The notes under the pieces were generated by a model, which saw nothing but the letters and a program-made list of their open reading frames with translations, was not told the DNA's origin and ran no database searches. Positions 23,101 through 35,100 of a DNA stretch of 64,000 bases are shown here, piece by piece. Each line of letters begins with the position of its first letter. Position 1 is the first letter of the stretch. The position numbers and the translations under genes were made by a program. Origin of the DNA: Pictodentalium vernedei (Eukaryota > Mollusca > Scaphopoda > Dentaliida > Dentaliidae); NCBI GenBank assembly GCA_031216915.1, contig CM062296.1, forward strand, positions 667,138,753 to 667,202,752, written 5' to 3'.

Positions 23101-26100
23101 GGGGGGATGGAAAATTTCCTCAGTTTGAACCATTAGAATACAGAAATGATATAGGGAGGTCTACAACATCAGCTAACAAAAATTTCCAAATCGTTCTTCT
23201 GTATTCAAGATTCAAGGATTGCCTCCAGCAGCTGTGTCTGTAATCTTGGTTATTTCATGGATGAAAATCTGACTGTTAATGAACATGTTAAGCACGTTTG
23301 TTGGAATTCATGTTTTCATTTACATAATATATGTAAAATTTGACCTTTCATTAACACAAAAACTTACTAGTCACTAGTTACCTTGACTTTTGTAACTTTC
23401 TTTTCCTGTGGGGATTCCAGGAAGTGGAGCCAGTGCTTGTTTTCTGCTGTGAACAAGTTCTGCTTTATTGGTAAAAGAGGGCCTGGGACCAACACCTGGG
23501 TTGGAAGTCCACTAAAGTGGGCAGCATAGTTATAAACATTTGGTTAAACTTTACTTCATACCAATGTTGCAGTTATGATATAGCCAAAGAGGCTGAAAGT
23601 GACATTAAACACCAATAAAGTAATGTGAAGTATTGTAACTCTCTTTTGATATGTTCTAGAAACTCTACTCCTGAAAGGCTGCAGCACATCCATAACTGTG
23701 TAGCATGTGTCATCACCCAGTCCAGAAAATACTGCCACATTTCACTTGTCTTTTTAGATCTCCACTGGCTTTTGATTTAGCAGCGAATTCAAATTTTTTC
23801 TGACCTTTAAATGCATCAAAGGATCTGCACCCTCCCCCTAGCCACCCTCACCCCCCCTCCACCCCCCCACCCCCACGTGTCTAATTTGCTAATCAGTCAC
23901 AAAGGTCTCATTGTTTATCATATAAATTTATGCGGGTTCAACCATCATTTAAATTAAATTCTGCTGGCATTAGGGCATTTGACACTGCCAGGCAAGCCTG
24001 AAAATAAGCAGACTGTCATCTGCAAAATGAGGTCCCCAGAGGGTGGATTTCATGATGCTACTCTGCACAAAATTTACTCTCTGTGATCCTCAGTTTGAAT
24101 CAAGTTCTGAAGCCAAAACAGAAAGATGTACCTAGAGTATAAATTGGCCCACTGTATGGGATAGCATCAGCAAATTCACCTTCTGGGGACCTCGTTTTGC
24201 AAATAACAGGTTGCTTGTATTCAGTCTTGCTGCCAGGCCAAAGCTATGGAATTCTCTTCTAAACCATCCAAAAGAAATCTATCCCCTAGAGTAATTTAAG
24301 TCAGGTATTAATACACACCCTCTCCATAAGGCATTTGGTAATTTTATGTAGCCATAGTATACAATGTGTGGATTTATTGCTATAAAAATCTTATTATAAT
24401 TGTGAGAAAAATACTGTAGAATCACACTGCATTCGCATACTCTCTAACGACATTGACTTGAGAACAGCTACAAAAATGACATGCAGCCACTTAAGAGTGG
24501 ATAGTGTTTGGTATAAACACAGCTCTCCCCTACACTCCTACTCCACTCAGAAAAGACAGATATGCCAGCATTGCTGTTGGCTGCTGCTCGTGGCTCTGAC
24601 CAACTCTGAAGAATCACACTGCAAAAATCATTCTTCACTCATGTGTAGTCCAGAACACCTGCAAACACACACACATGCAGTCACACCAGAGTGGATACAG
24701 ATAGTCACTAGTGATGAGCAGCGTAGACTCTAAAAATGCCAGAGAAATAAAATTCTTCTTCAACCCTTTGCATGCTACTGGCAGATATTTCTGCCCAGCA
24801 CAGGATTTCTCTTGTCATTGAAATCAAAATAATTTGAGCACATTTAATCAGATTTTCCCCTTGTAAATTGAATGGATTTTTTCATCAAAGATTTCTTGTG
24901 TTATACTAAGATTAATTTTTTATCAAATCTAGTCATGGCTGCTTCAAAGCAGCCATGACTAGATTTGATGAAAAATATCTTAAAAATACTCAGCAGGTTG
25001 AGAGTTAAATAGCCTTGTCACTAAATTCTTTGTAGTTTATAGGTATCACTGAACTAAATATTGGAATTAGAGTTACCCACCTTGAAATGTTGCACTCAGA
25101 AGTTATACAATCTCTAAAAATAAACAACCTTTGGAAAATATATTATTTCAATAAACTTTTAAAACATTCTATTGACATCTTGCACTATTGTTGAATATTC
25201 CAGATAAAAAAGAGGGTGATTAGATGACTTTTTCGTAAAAATGGTTGCCTATGGGAAAATTTTTAGTTCTGCAATACCGATAGTAAATATGTTTTTTGGC
25301 TTCCAAACCAGATTCAGTTATTATTTTAGAGGATTATTTCACAATTAAATGTTCATTGGGGACAACACACCTTACAAAACTGTTTTATTGTTTTGAAAAG
25401 TTACATTTCTGTCACAGCCAGCAATAAAGGCTATATATTGCCAAAACTGAGGCTGTTAATGCAAGCTAATTCACATCTTGAGCAAGTGTATTGCCAGGAG
25501 CACACCATAACTTCTGGCACTGCTAACTAATAGCCTACCTTACCCTAAGAACACATTTATTTAAACCATGGTTTCCCTTCATAGTACTAGGGGCAGGGGG
25601 ATTCCAACCTTCCAACACCCTCCCAAATCACCATTCAAACACATAGCCAAACAACCTATACTGCACTTCTATTCACTGCCATTTACAAGTTTTTCTCTTC
25701 TATATCCTGCTCTTTAAAAGGTTAGAAAAAAAAAATCCTTCATTGAAAGAGTATTTTGGAACACAAATTTGGGGAGGGGAGGGGGGCCACAGTGAAAAAA
25801 TAATATAATAAAATGACAAATGTGAATGAATGGCATTTGTGCATAGCTACCAATATAGTAGTCTAGTACTAGTGCTGTTGTGGTTCCCATGATATAGCAC
25901 AAATTTACAGTGACAGTTGTGAAATATTGCTCTCACCTTGAACCAAATCCCCCTCCCACACATACTTAACCCTTCTACTGATGATAAACATTTGGAAAGA
26001 CTGTACAGCAGAAGTTTTTAGAGGCTGAAGTTAATATCATACACTTTCAGTTTCTTATGATTTACTTTGAGACTGCAGCATGCATGGTCCACTGAGTTAT

Positions 26101-29100
26101 TTTTCTATTTGACAACCTCTTCCACTATATTTTTCATTGTATGTCATTCAGTACTCTACTACTCTCATGTAGACTTCCTAAATGTGTGACTGCAAAGCTA
26201 TTTATCTTCCCCCACCCTCCCACACACAGGCACAAATATATTAAACATCAAAGAACACTATATTATTGAAGCAAATGTCAGATTGATCCTCTTCGGAAAC
26301 ATATATTTTTATACTGTACCAATGACCCAGACATAGCTGGTGCTAACTCTTAAAATATAGGGCCAAACACAAATTTTGCCCCCCAATCCCCAAAATTTGC
26401 ATCCAAAATCAAAGAAAACATGTCCTGAAAGGCCCTCCACACTTCGCCCCCACTGCGCATGCGCAGTGTCAAGGACGTTCCGAAATTGGCGCCATTAATC
26501 TTTCTAAGTTTGGCCCTTCATCAGTTAACATCTGACTGATCTTTGTGCTTATAAATCTCAGTTTAAATGATGCCAGACACATAAATATTAGTGAAATGGT
26601 GATTCTAAGGAGGATAGAGAAGGAGGAGAGGAAAAAAATGTGTGACAGAATATTATCAGGGCTGTAACTTAAAATTTTTTAATGAAATTATGTTAAGTTA
26701 CCTATTTTTGAGGCAGCAGCCATTTTGTTGTCATTCTGATTATTTAGTTACACTGTTTTTTAAGTGTTTTCCTCTCTCCCTGTCCTTTAAGTCCCCCCTT
26801 GCTATTCTCCCATGCTTTTGGCATAGTTTTTGTAATTATTATTACTAAATTTTCTTGGGAGTTTTAGCTGAATAACAGAATGAATTCTGTTCTTTCCCCA
26901 TGTTTACGTCTTCACCTACGGGTGGTTAGGCGTTGTGTTCTGCATCTACCATCTGATGTTCTGCAGTTTCTTCCCTGGAAGTCTCTGTTTTGCATCAGAT
27001 AGTGTATTTTTGGTAACTGATTTCGGGCCTGGGTGCCTGGAGTCTTATTTTAGTGTTTTTACACTCATTGTTTACATTTTCAACAGCCCTCTGTGTGAGG
27101 GGGGGATTTCTAAAAAATAATATCTTGATGTTATTTTAATCATAACTAGATACATTATTATTGTCCGTAAGTGTTGAATAAATTGTTTAAAATATTTTTA
27201 AAATTTTTGTCCACACTTAGGCTTGGGATCCATTGGGGCTCAACGTTACTTTTCAGAAACTTGGGCTGTTCTGAAAAAATATTTTTTCAAAATATTTTGA
27301 TTTCAATTATTTTTTCTATATTAATGGATCATATTATTATGTATTTTGATTGCCAGGGGTTAGTGCGAGTACCAGGACTTGTTTTCTTTTCACATTGAAA
27401 GGATATTGATCAATTGTTTTAAGAGGAAGTCTTCCTCTGACTTTATTATCATTCTATATGTGGTCAGTGTACTCGCATTAACTCCTGTTCTGTATCGTAT
27501 GATTTCGATGACAATATGGGAAGCGTATGTCACGGTATGTTATTGGGGATTTGGACTCTCCGGTCCTTTCCCCGCAGGGTCACTCTACTTTATCAATTTC
27601 TATTTCAGACGATCAAGATTAAGGTGATGTATCCGTGATGTCTTCCAACAGTGTGCCTCCGTCGTCACAATTAATGAAGGGCTAGCGGAAAAGTGCTCAT
27701 GTAAATACGCCAATTGCCTAAGAGGACCCTAGTAGGTTCGACGGCCTTTGACGTCCGCTAGCTCGCCCGGTGTAGCGTCCATTCACCGAATGGTTCGGCA
27801 GCTGGGTTCGTCCGTTGCGGTCTAGAAGGAATTTTGGGGTGATGCGAGCACTATAAATTAACTTAATGCACACCCAGTGACGGCGGATCGGAGGGAGAAC
27901 GGAGGAAGCCTTTTAGTCCGGTTCATAGCTCGTTCCGGTCCATCCGGACGGCAAGCGAGAGAGGCCCCTCTCTCGTTCAACAACATCTGGCCCCAGATGT
28001 TGTGGTACAAAATGTGTCGCAAGCGGAGCATACGTCCGTCGCTCGGGACGCTCCGTTGTATAGGCAGTCCGCGGAGACTGCTAAGGCTTCCTCTTCTCGT
28101 CAGCGCACACGACCGCACCTTGGCTGCGTGACCGCCGATATATTACCAGCTTCGCCGATCAAGGATTCTTCGGCGACCAGGTCACACCATCCGGTAGCCA
28201 GGGACACGAGGCCTGCAGACTCCGGACGTTCACATAGGAAGTGTGCGGGAGTCAACGTACACGGAGCTTCCGGCGGCAATGCATCGTAAGACCGCTACTG
28301 CTCAGGCCTCGGGAACGGACGTGCTTTCCTTAATAGCACAGTTTATCGCAGCATCCCAGCATCAACTGAATCTGTCGCATATATTTTAACCGACGATGCT
28401 GGGTCGGGACGCTCCGCGAAAGCGGGTACGGACGTCCGAAAGTTTCATCCGGTCCGACGGGATACCGAAAGGGATTCGGAGGATTTCGAGCTTTCCCTTT
28501 CGGAACAACATATGCTGTTGTGTATGTCATCTGACTTGGTCTTCTACAGCTTCTTTCGTCGGACCAGAATGCTGCGATGCCGGATAAGAAACTGATAGCG
28601 TCGGTGGACTTAGAAATTTTTGGTTCGGTTCAGGGACATCGTCCCTCAGTTCCGACATAGTCCAATAATGTCACACAAACTTTCGAATTATTGAACGACG
28701 CTATATATATTATTATTTTATGCTTGCTAACCAAGCATTTCTGGTTTCTTGTTCGAAGAGTTATGGAGATGTCTTTCAAAAGTGTGCCTCTGTCGTCATA
28801 GTTAATGAAGAGCTAGCGGCAATAAGTGCTCATGGAATATGTCTATTGCCTACGGAGTGACATTCGCTAGCTCACCCGGTGTAGCGTACATTCATTGAAT
28901 GGTTCGGCTGCCGGGTTCGTCCGTTGCGGTCTAGGAAGGAGATTTGGGTGATGCGAGCACTTTAATTACTTTAGTACTCACCCAGTGACGGCAGATTGAG
29001 GACAGATCGGAGGAAGCCTGTTAGTCCGGTTCCTGGCTTGTCCAGGTCCGTCCGGGCTGTGAGCGAGAGAGGTCCCTCTCTCGCCCAACAACATAGGGGA

Positions 29101-32100
29101 CCGCATGTTGTGGTTCAGATATTTTACATTCGGAGCATATGTCCGTCTGTCGGGACGCTCCGTTATATTGACAGTCCGAGAGACTGTCCTTGATGCTTCC
29201 TCATCCTCACAGCAGGGCACACGACCGCACATTGGCTACGTGACCTCGAGTATCCGATCAGTTTCGGCATTCAGTGATTCCACGGCGAATAGGTCGCGCC
29301 ATCCGGTAGCCAAGAGACTCCGTTCGCTCGCATATTGGTAGTATGCACGGGGTAACGATCACGGAGCTTCCAGCGGCAATGCATCGTAAGACCACTTCTC
29401 CTCAGGCCTCAGTGACGGACGTGCTATCCGAGTTAGCACAGTTGTTTCGCAGCATCTCAGCAATTGACTGTTTCTCGGTCGAATCAGGAATTATCCGACG
29501 GCGCTGGGTCGGTGCGGTCCGCGGTTGCATCAGGTACGGACGACCGAACGCTTTATAGGGTCCGACAGGATGGCGAAAGGGATTCGAAAGATTTCGAGTT
29601 TTCCCTTTAGTAGTATCGGAAGATGCCTTTCATGTCTTTTGGCATTATCTTCCAGTGATTGTTATTTCGGACTTCATTGCTGCGATCTTGGATAAGAGAC
29701 TTATAGCGTCATTGGACTCGGATTTTTCGATCGGTTCAGGGACATTGTCCCTGACTTACCGACGCAGTCCAATATTGTCATTATAACATGTGTTTTATTT
29801 TTCGACGCTATATATATATATATACAAGCCTGCTACCAAGCATGATAGTTTAGTTTCTTGTCCGCGTTGCTCATTTCTGCCATTTTATCATTTATACGAA
29901 TAGTTTATTTTGGCAGAGCAGGGCATACCGAGAGTTCATATGCATCTAGACAGTGTGATTAAAGACTGCATATATTCTTTTTCGCCGTTTATGTCTTTTC
30001 CAATTTCAATGTTGGGAACGACATGATGTATAGTAGACTTAACTTAGACGCTTTATCATACGTAATCCGCCTTACTGAGGCGTTATCATTACGTCTTCAA
30101 GAAAAGTTTTACGGGATATTATTCTCAATGTAATTTCTTTTGAGGGCAGTGGTTTGTTCACGTATAACTCCGCCCTTCAGTGGCTGATTGGAGTTGGTTA
30201 GACGTGACGCAGCCCTAGCTACATCCACACGCGTGGATAGTAAGGTTAAGAACTCTCTCAGAGTCGCTTCGTTCTCGGAGGAGCTTCTCTTCGACGGCAA
30301 CTTTTCGGCAATCCATGAATTGCTCGATTTACACGTTCTCTTGTCTATCTAGTGTTACAAGAGATTCAGACTGGGGCAAACATTCGGTGGTTGACTCAGA
30401 GAGTGCCACCGCAGTTGCCGGACCCGAGTGTGGCTGTTATGACGGTTGCCAGTCAAACAGATTGGGATATGATACTGATCCCTACGGATTCGAAGTGCCA
30501 GGGTCTTTGGGTTCCGCAGTCTCTTAGCAATCAGTTTTCTTCTGCGGAATAATGTTTTTTAGGCTTGCTTTATGTCATTGCATGAACATTATTCAGAAAC
30601 GCATGCCCAGATTCCTGTCCTTTAATTCGACAGTAGTGGCGTATCTCCGGAACCAGAGAGGCACTCTTTCATTTCCGTTATTCAATTTAATGGAAAGAAT
30701 CCGTCTGTTGGTTATAGTACACCAAGTTCAGTTTTGGTCCGTCATATTCCGGGTCGTCTGGTTGTTTTATCGGACTCCCGTTCTCTTACGGGTCGCTTGT
30801 TGCTGTCAGAATGGACTCTCAACAAACAAGTATTCAATCAGATTTGCTATCTATGGGAGCGCCCAATGATGATTTATTTATGACACAGCTTGCTAATCAA
30901 TTGCAGACGTATGTGTTGGCTTGTCCAGATCTCTGAGCTAATGTTGTTAACGCTCTATTGATCTATAGGACGGAATGATAGGATACGCGTATCCTCCGGC
31001 GCTGTTGTTTCAGCAGGTATTGCTAAGATAAACAACCACAATACATTTCTGTTGATAGCATTTCTATCTTCACAGAGATCATGGGTAATTTACTCTCTTG
31101 TCTACTGTGGGTCTTAACGTGAAATCTTCCTCTATGTGAGGATCTTTTTTCACTGGGTAAATCGTGTCATCTTTATCACAACCCGCAAGGTCGCAACCTT
31201 CATGTATTCCGTTGTGTGGTCCGTATTGCATTGTAAGCACTGTACTGGACGAGCTTTGGACGCGATTTCTTACTATAGGAGATCCTCTTCTTCGCTATTC
31301 TATGCAGCTAAAGTAGAGGCTCTTCCGTCGTGGTGTAGGGATCATTATGTTCATATTGTGGATCCCTCCATACTACTCATTGCTATTTTTTAGTATACTT
31401 GTTTCACAAGATCTACTGCAGCCTGTTATTATTTAGGTTATAGGTTTATGTTACCTCATACCTATGCACTCTACGATAGTTTACAATTGAGTCTTTTGTC
31501 TCTTTATCTAAGTCAGTTAGTAACTTTTTGATAAATAGACTTAGAATCTTTAGATTAAATTCCTATATGGATTTTAACTTCGGTTCTTATTTAGCTAAGT
31601 AATCATTTGAGCCTCTGGAAACAGTAGTTTTCAAATTCTGACCTTTTAGACAGTAATTCTGTTGGTTTCTCTTTTACTGTAGAGTCAGTGAGTTTCATGC
31701 ACTATCGATGGATGATTTTCACTTTCGTAGTTTCGGAATCACTACTTCAGTTACTATTTAGGTTGGATTGTTGCATAAGAGTTAGGCTCCTATTATCCGG
31801 AACCTATTATTTTAAGGTCCTTCCGTCTTCGTATGGGCATAGGCCTTTACTCTTTCCGGGTAGAGTTTATGTATTTATAAACAGATATCTGTTTATTACT
31901 ATGGGCGTAAACTTCTTCTGTCTTTGATGTCTAGTAGAAGGATGTTACGCTCCATTTTATTGTTAATAGATTCTATTAACTATCGGTACTGCTTATGGTA
32001 TATCATTGACTTAGCAGTTGTGCTTAAGATTTCGGCTCATGAAGTAAGAGTTCTTCTACTTCTTGGGCTTACATTAATAGTGTCGCTATTATAGATTTTT

Positions 32101-35100
32101 GAAGGCTGCTCATTGCGCTCAGCCATCCACATTCATGAATTTTATCTCAGAAATATCGAGTCCATTTCTGGAGGCCTCTATTGTTAGGTCTATTATCTAC
32201 TGCTCAGAATGTCATTCACTTAACAGTTGCTACTATAGCTAGGTAGGCTGTCTGTTTCGGCAGTGTCTCCGTTCGGCTGCCCTCTTCGCTCTGGGCTATT
32301 TGACCCAGGGCAAGAAAAAGGGGGGGGGGGGGGGGGAGGGTGTTCCCTTGGGTCACCTGTTTTACTATGAAAACAAGGGGATACCTCCTCCGGAGTTAGT
32401 AATTCTGAGCTGTTATTGGGATGGTTGTTTAGTGAGAAGTTTAGGTTTTTAAAATTCATTCAAGTCTTAGTTTTTAAAGTATAGCTTTTGAATATTGCAT
32501 ATGTCAACGGACATGATTATGCAATCCTCAGACACTTTTAGGAGTATAAGAGTCTCTATTCTCTAGACTTACTTTATTTATTGGCTTACTTTAAAAATTA
32601 TTAGTATAAGGATTATATTGGATATTAATAGAGTACATGGATGTATGAAGCTCAATTTTGGAAGGTGTTGTATCTTTCTAATTTATCATAAATAAGAAAG
32701 ATACATGTAAGGCCTATTACTTCTTTTTCCCTACAGGGGATGACTCTATTTTATTTTATTGAGCGTATTCCATTTTGCTCTATGTCCTTGGCCCTCCAGC
32801 CTTTTTACTATTCAGCTATGTCTGGGTCATTGGTATAGTATAAAAATGTTAAAAAATTTATAGTAATTTATATATTTTTTATACTTACCAATGACCCAGA
32901 CGGGGATGGCCCTCCCAGGAGTTGGGAACTCTTGCCTCCCCGCTGAGTACATAGCGCTTACCAGGCACTGGTTATTAGAATGATTAATGGCGCCAATTTC
33001 GGAACGTCCTTGACACTGCGCATGCGCAGTGGGGGCGAAGTGTGGAGGGCCTTTCAGGACATGTTTTCTTTGATTTTGGATGCAAATTTTGGGGATTGGG
33101 GGGCAAAATTTGTGTTTGGCCCTATATTTTAAGAGTTAGCACCAGCTATGTCTGGGTCATTGGTAAGTATAAAAAATATATAAATTACTATAAATTTTTT
33201 AACTTTCTACAATTTACTCTTTTTGTCAGAATCGGTGTCTGTCGGGATTAAAACAAAAGTTGTGAAAGTGCACTTATGGGTAGTTGCAGCACTAGCATAG
33301 CACCATAGAATCAATATTTAATGTTTTTAGGCATTTTAACAGTGTTATGAGATACCACAGTAGCAAATACTGGTCATTTCTTTTGAAAAAAGCACTGTTT
33401 TATGTTTTGTCAATTCCATACTAATGACTCTAAGTGCCTTAACTAAGAAGACTGAGGATTTATTTTTTACAAAAATTGCAAAATATTCATCAAACACAAA
33501 GTGCAATGTCATCAGAAACCAGAATATTATTTTAAAACTATCACAAATGGGAATTTAATATCAGAGGAGGTTTGTTTTGGGTCAATATCAATTAATTTAT
33601 GAATTATATCAGATTTTGATGAAAAGGTACATACCATGGGACCCTATTCAGGGCTAGATTATACAACATCAGTAGGTAGAAGAAAATTTGACATCAGTTC
33701 TTAGGTTAAAATGGCAGAGTCCTTTTGTATTGGTGAAATATATAGCTGCAGCCCCAATTTTTTAAACAAAATTGACATTCATATTGTTTCATAAAGGTTG
33801 GGATACTGTTTTACTTGCAGTATGGTTAAATGAAAAAGGATTTTTCAAAAATATTATGTGCTGATGCAGATTTTAGTTTTATTTTGGAATCCGGTAGTTT
33901 TGAAGGAAAGCTGTAAATTCTCATCCCTCTCAGCTAATTTATTAGGTAGCAGGTTAGAAAAATCTTTTGGAAGCAATACCAGTTTTTAAGCTCATTTGAC
34001 AAAAGTTTGGATTCTTTTCCTTAAAAGAGCAAATTTCTCAGGTTTTTGACTCGGCAGAAGTCAAAAGTTGGATTCTAATGTAGAAATGACTCTTTTATCT
34101 AACGAAAGCGATAAAATGTCCCTTTGGTAGTGTTGGGGATGATTACAGGTATCACTGAACTAAATATTTGAATTAGAGTTACCCACCTTGAAATGTTGCA
34201 CTCGGAGGTGATGCAATCTCTAAAAAATAAACAGCCTTGGGAAAATATATTTTTTCAATAAACATTTGTAACATTCTATTGACATCTTGCATTATTGTTC
34301 AAATTCCAGATAAAAAAGAGGGTGATTTGATGACTTTTGCACCTAAAAAATACAATTTGCATTTGGTGTGTTTTTGTAGGGATTTCCCTGAAAAATATGA
34401 GCATGTAACAGGTACTTCCCTTGCTGTAAGTTTTTCTCTTATTTCTTGCATGACTGACCACCTGTTTTCAGGTCAGCTATACTTGACAAAGATATATGAA
34501 TGCCCAAATTAAAGTGATGTGATCATATATTTGTTTGCCTGAATGTGATAATGGTCGCCTATGGGAAAATATTTAGTTCTGTGATACCATTGTGTGTAAC
34601 AATTTTTTTTTTTGTACAGCACATGACCATGATGTTTGAAGTACAGGATCTGTCTGTAGCATCACCAGCTACTGTTAGTCGATGTGGTATGGTGTATTTG
34701 GAACCGAGTTACATTGGTCTTGATCCCTTTGTTGAATGCTGGCTTAGAAAGCTACCTGACTGTATCATTTCCCACAGAGAGAAGCTAGAAGGTCTGTTCT
34801 CTGCTTTTATGGAGGTAAGTTATAGATTTCAAGATGTCAATTGCTGTTTGGTGGAATTCCTCAAATCTGTATCAACCCATTCCACTATCCTCCAGAGAAA
34901 AACGTTTTTTTAAAAACATAGCTTATGATTTCATCAGTTAAGGTGCAATTGTTTCAGTAAGTGGACAAAAAACTGTTTAAAAAGAAAAATGGATTGGGAA
35001 TGAGGTTAGATACCAATTTTTATTATACGCTAAACGATAGGTTATCGAAGAAATTGTGGAAAGATAGAAATTGTATCCCCCCTGTGAAGATAAAGAAATT

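Larger units (their letters stand above)
26303..33203 (+). mobile_element. DIRS-like tyrosine-recombinase retrotransposon, decayed
   Basis: Inverted terminal repeats of about 200 bp (26303..26500 and 32982..33178) enclose gag-like, RNase H and tyrosine-recombinase remnants in the order known for DIRS elements. An internal complementary region (32813..32901) carries the reverse complements of both outer ends, as in DIRS-1. Stops and shifts occur throughout, so it is inactive. CpG-rich, GC-richer sequence (27640..29600) sets it apart from its AT-rich surroundings. It lies in the dynein 25 kb intron in the same orientation as the gene. Confidence 0.85.

Noticed and set aside
32220..32459. Pro-rich antisense frame
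   Set aside because: It is produced by a long G run inside the DIRS element.
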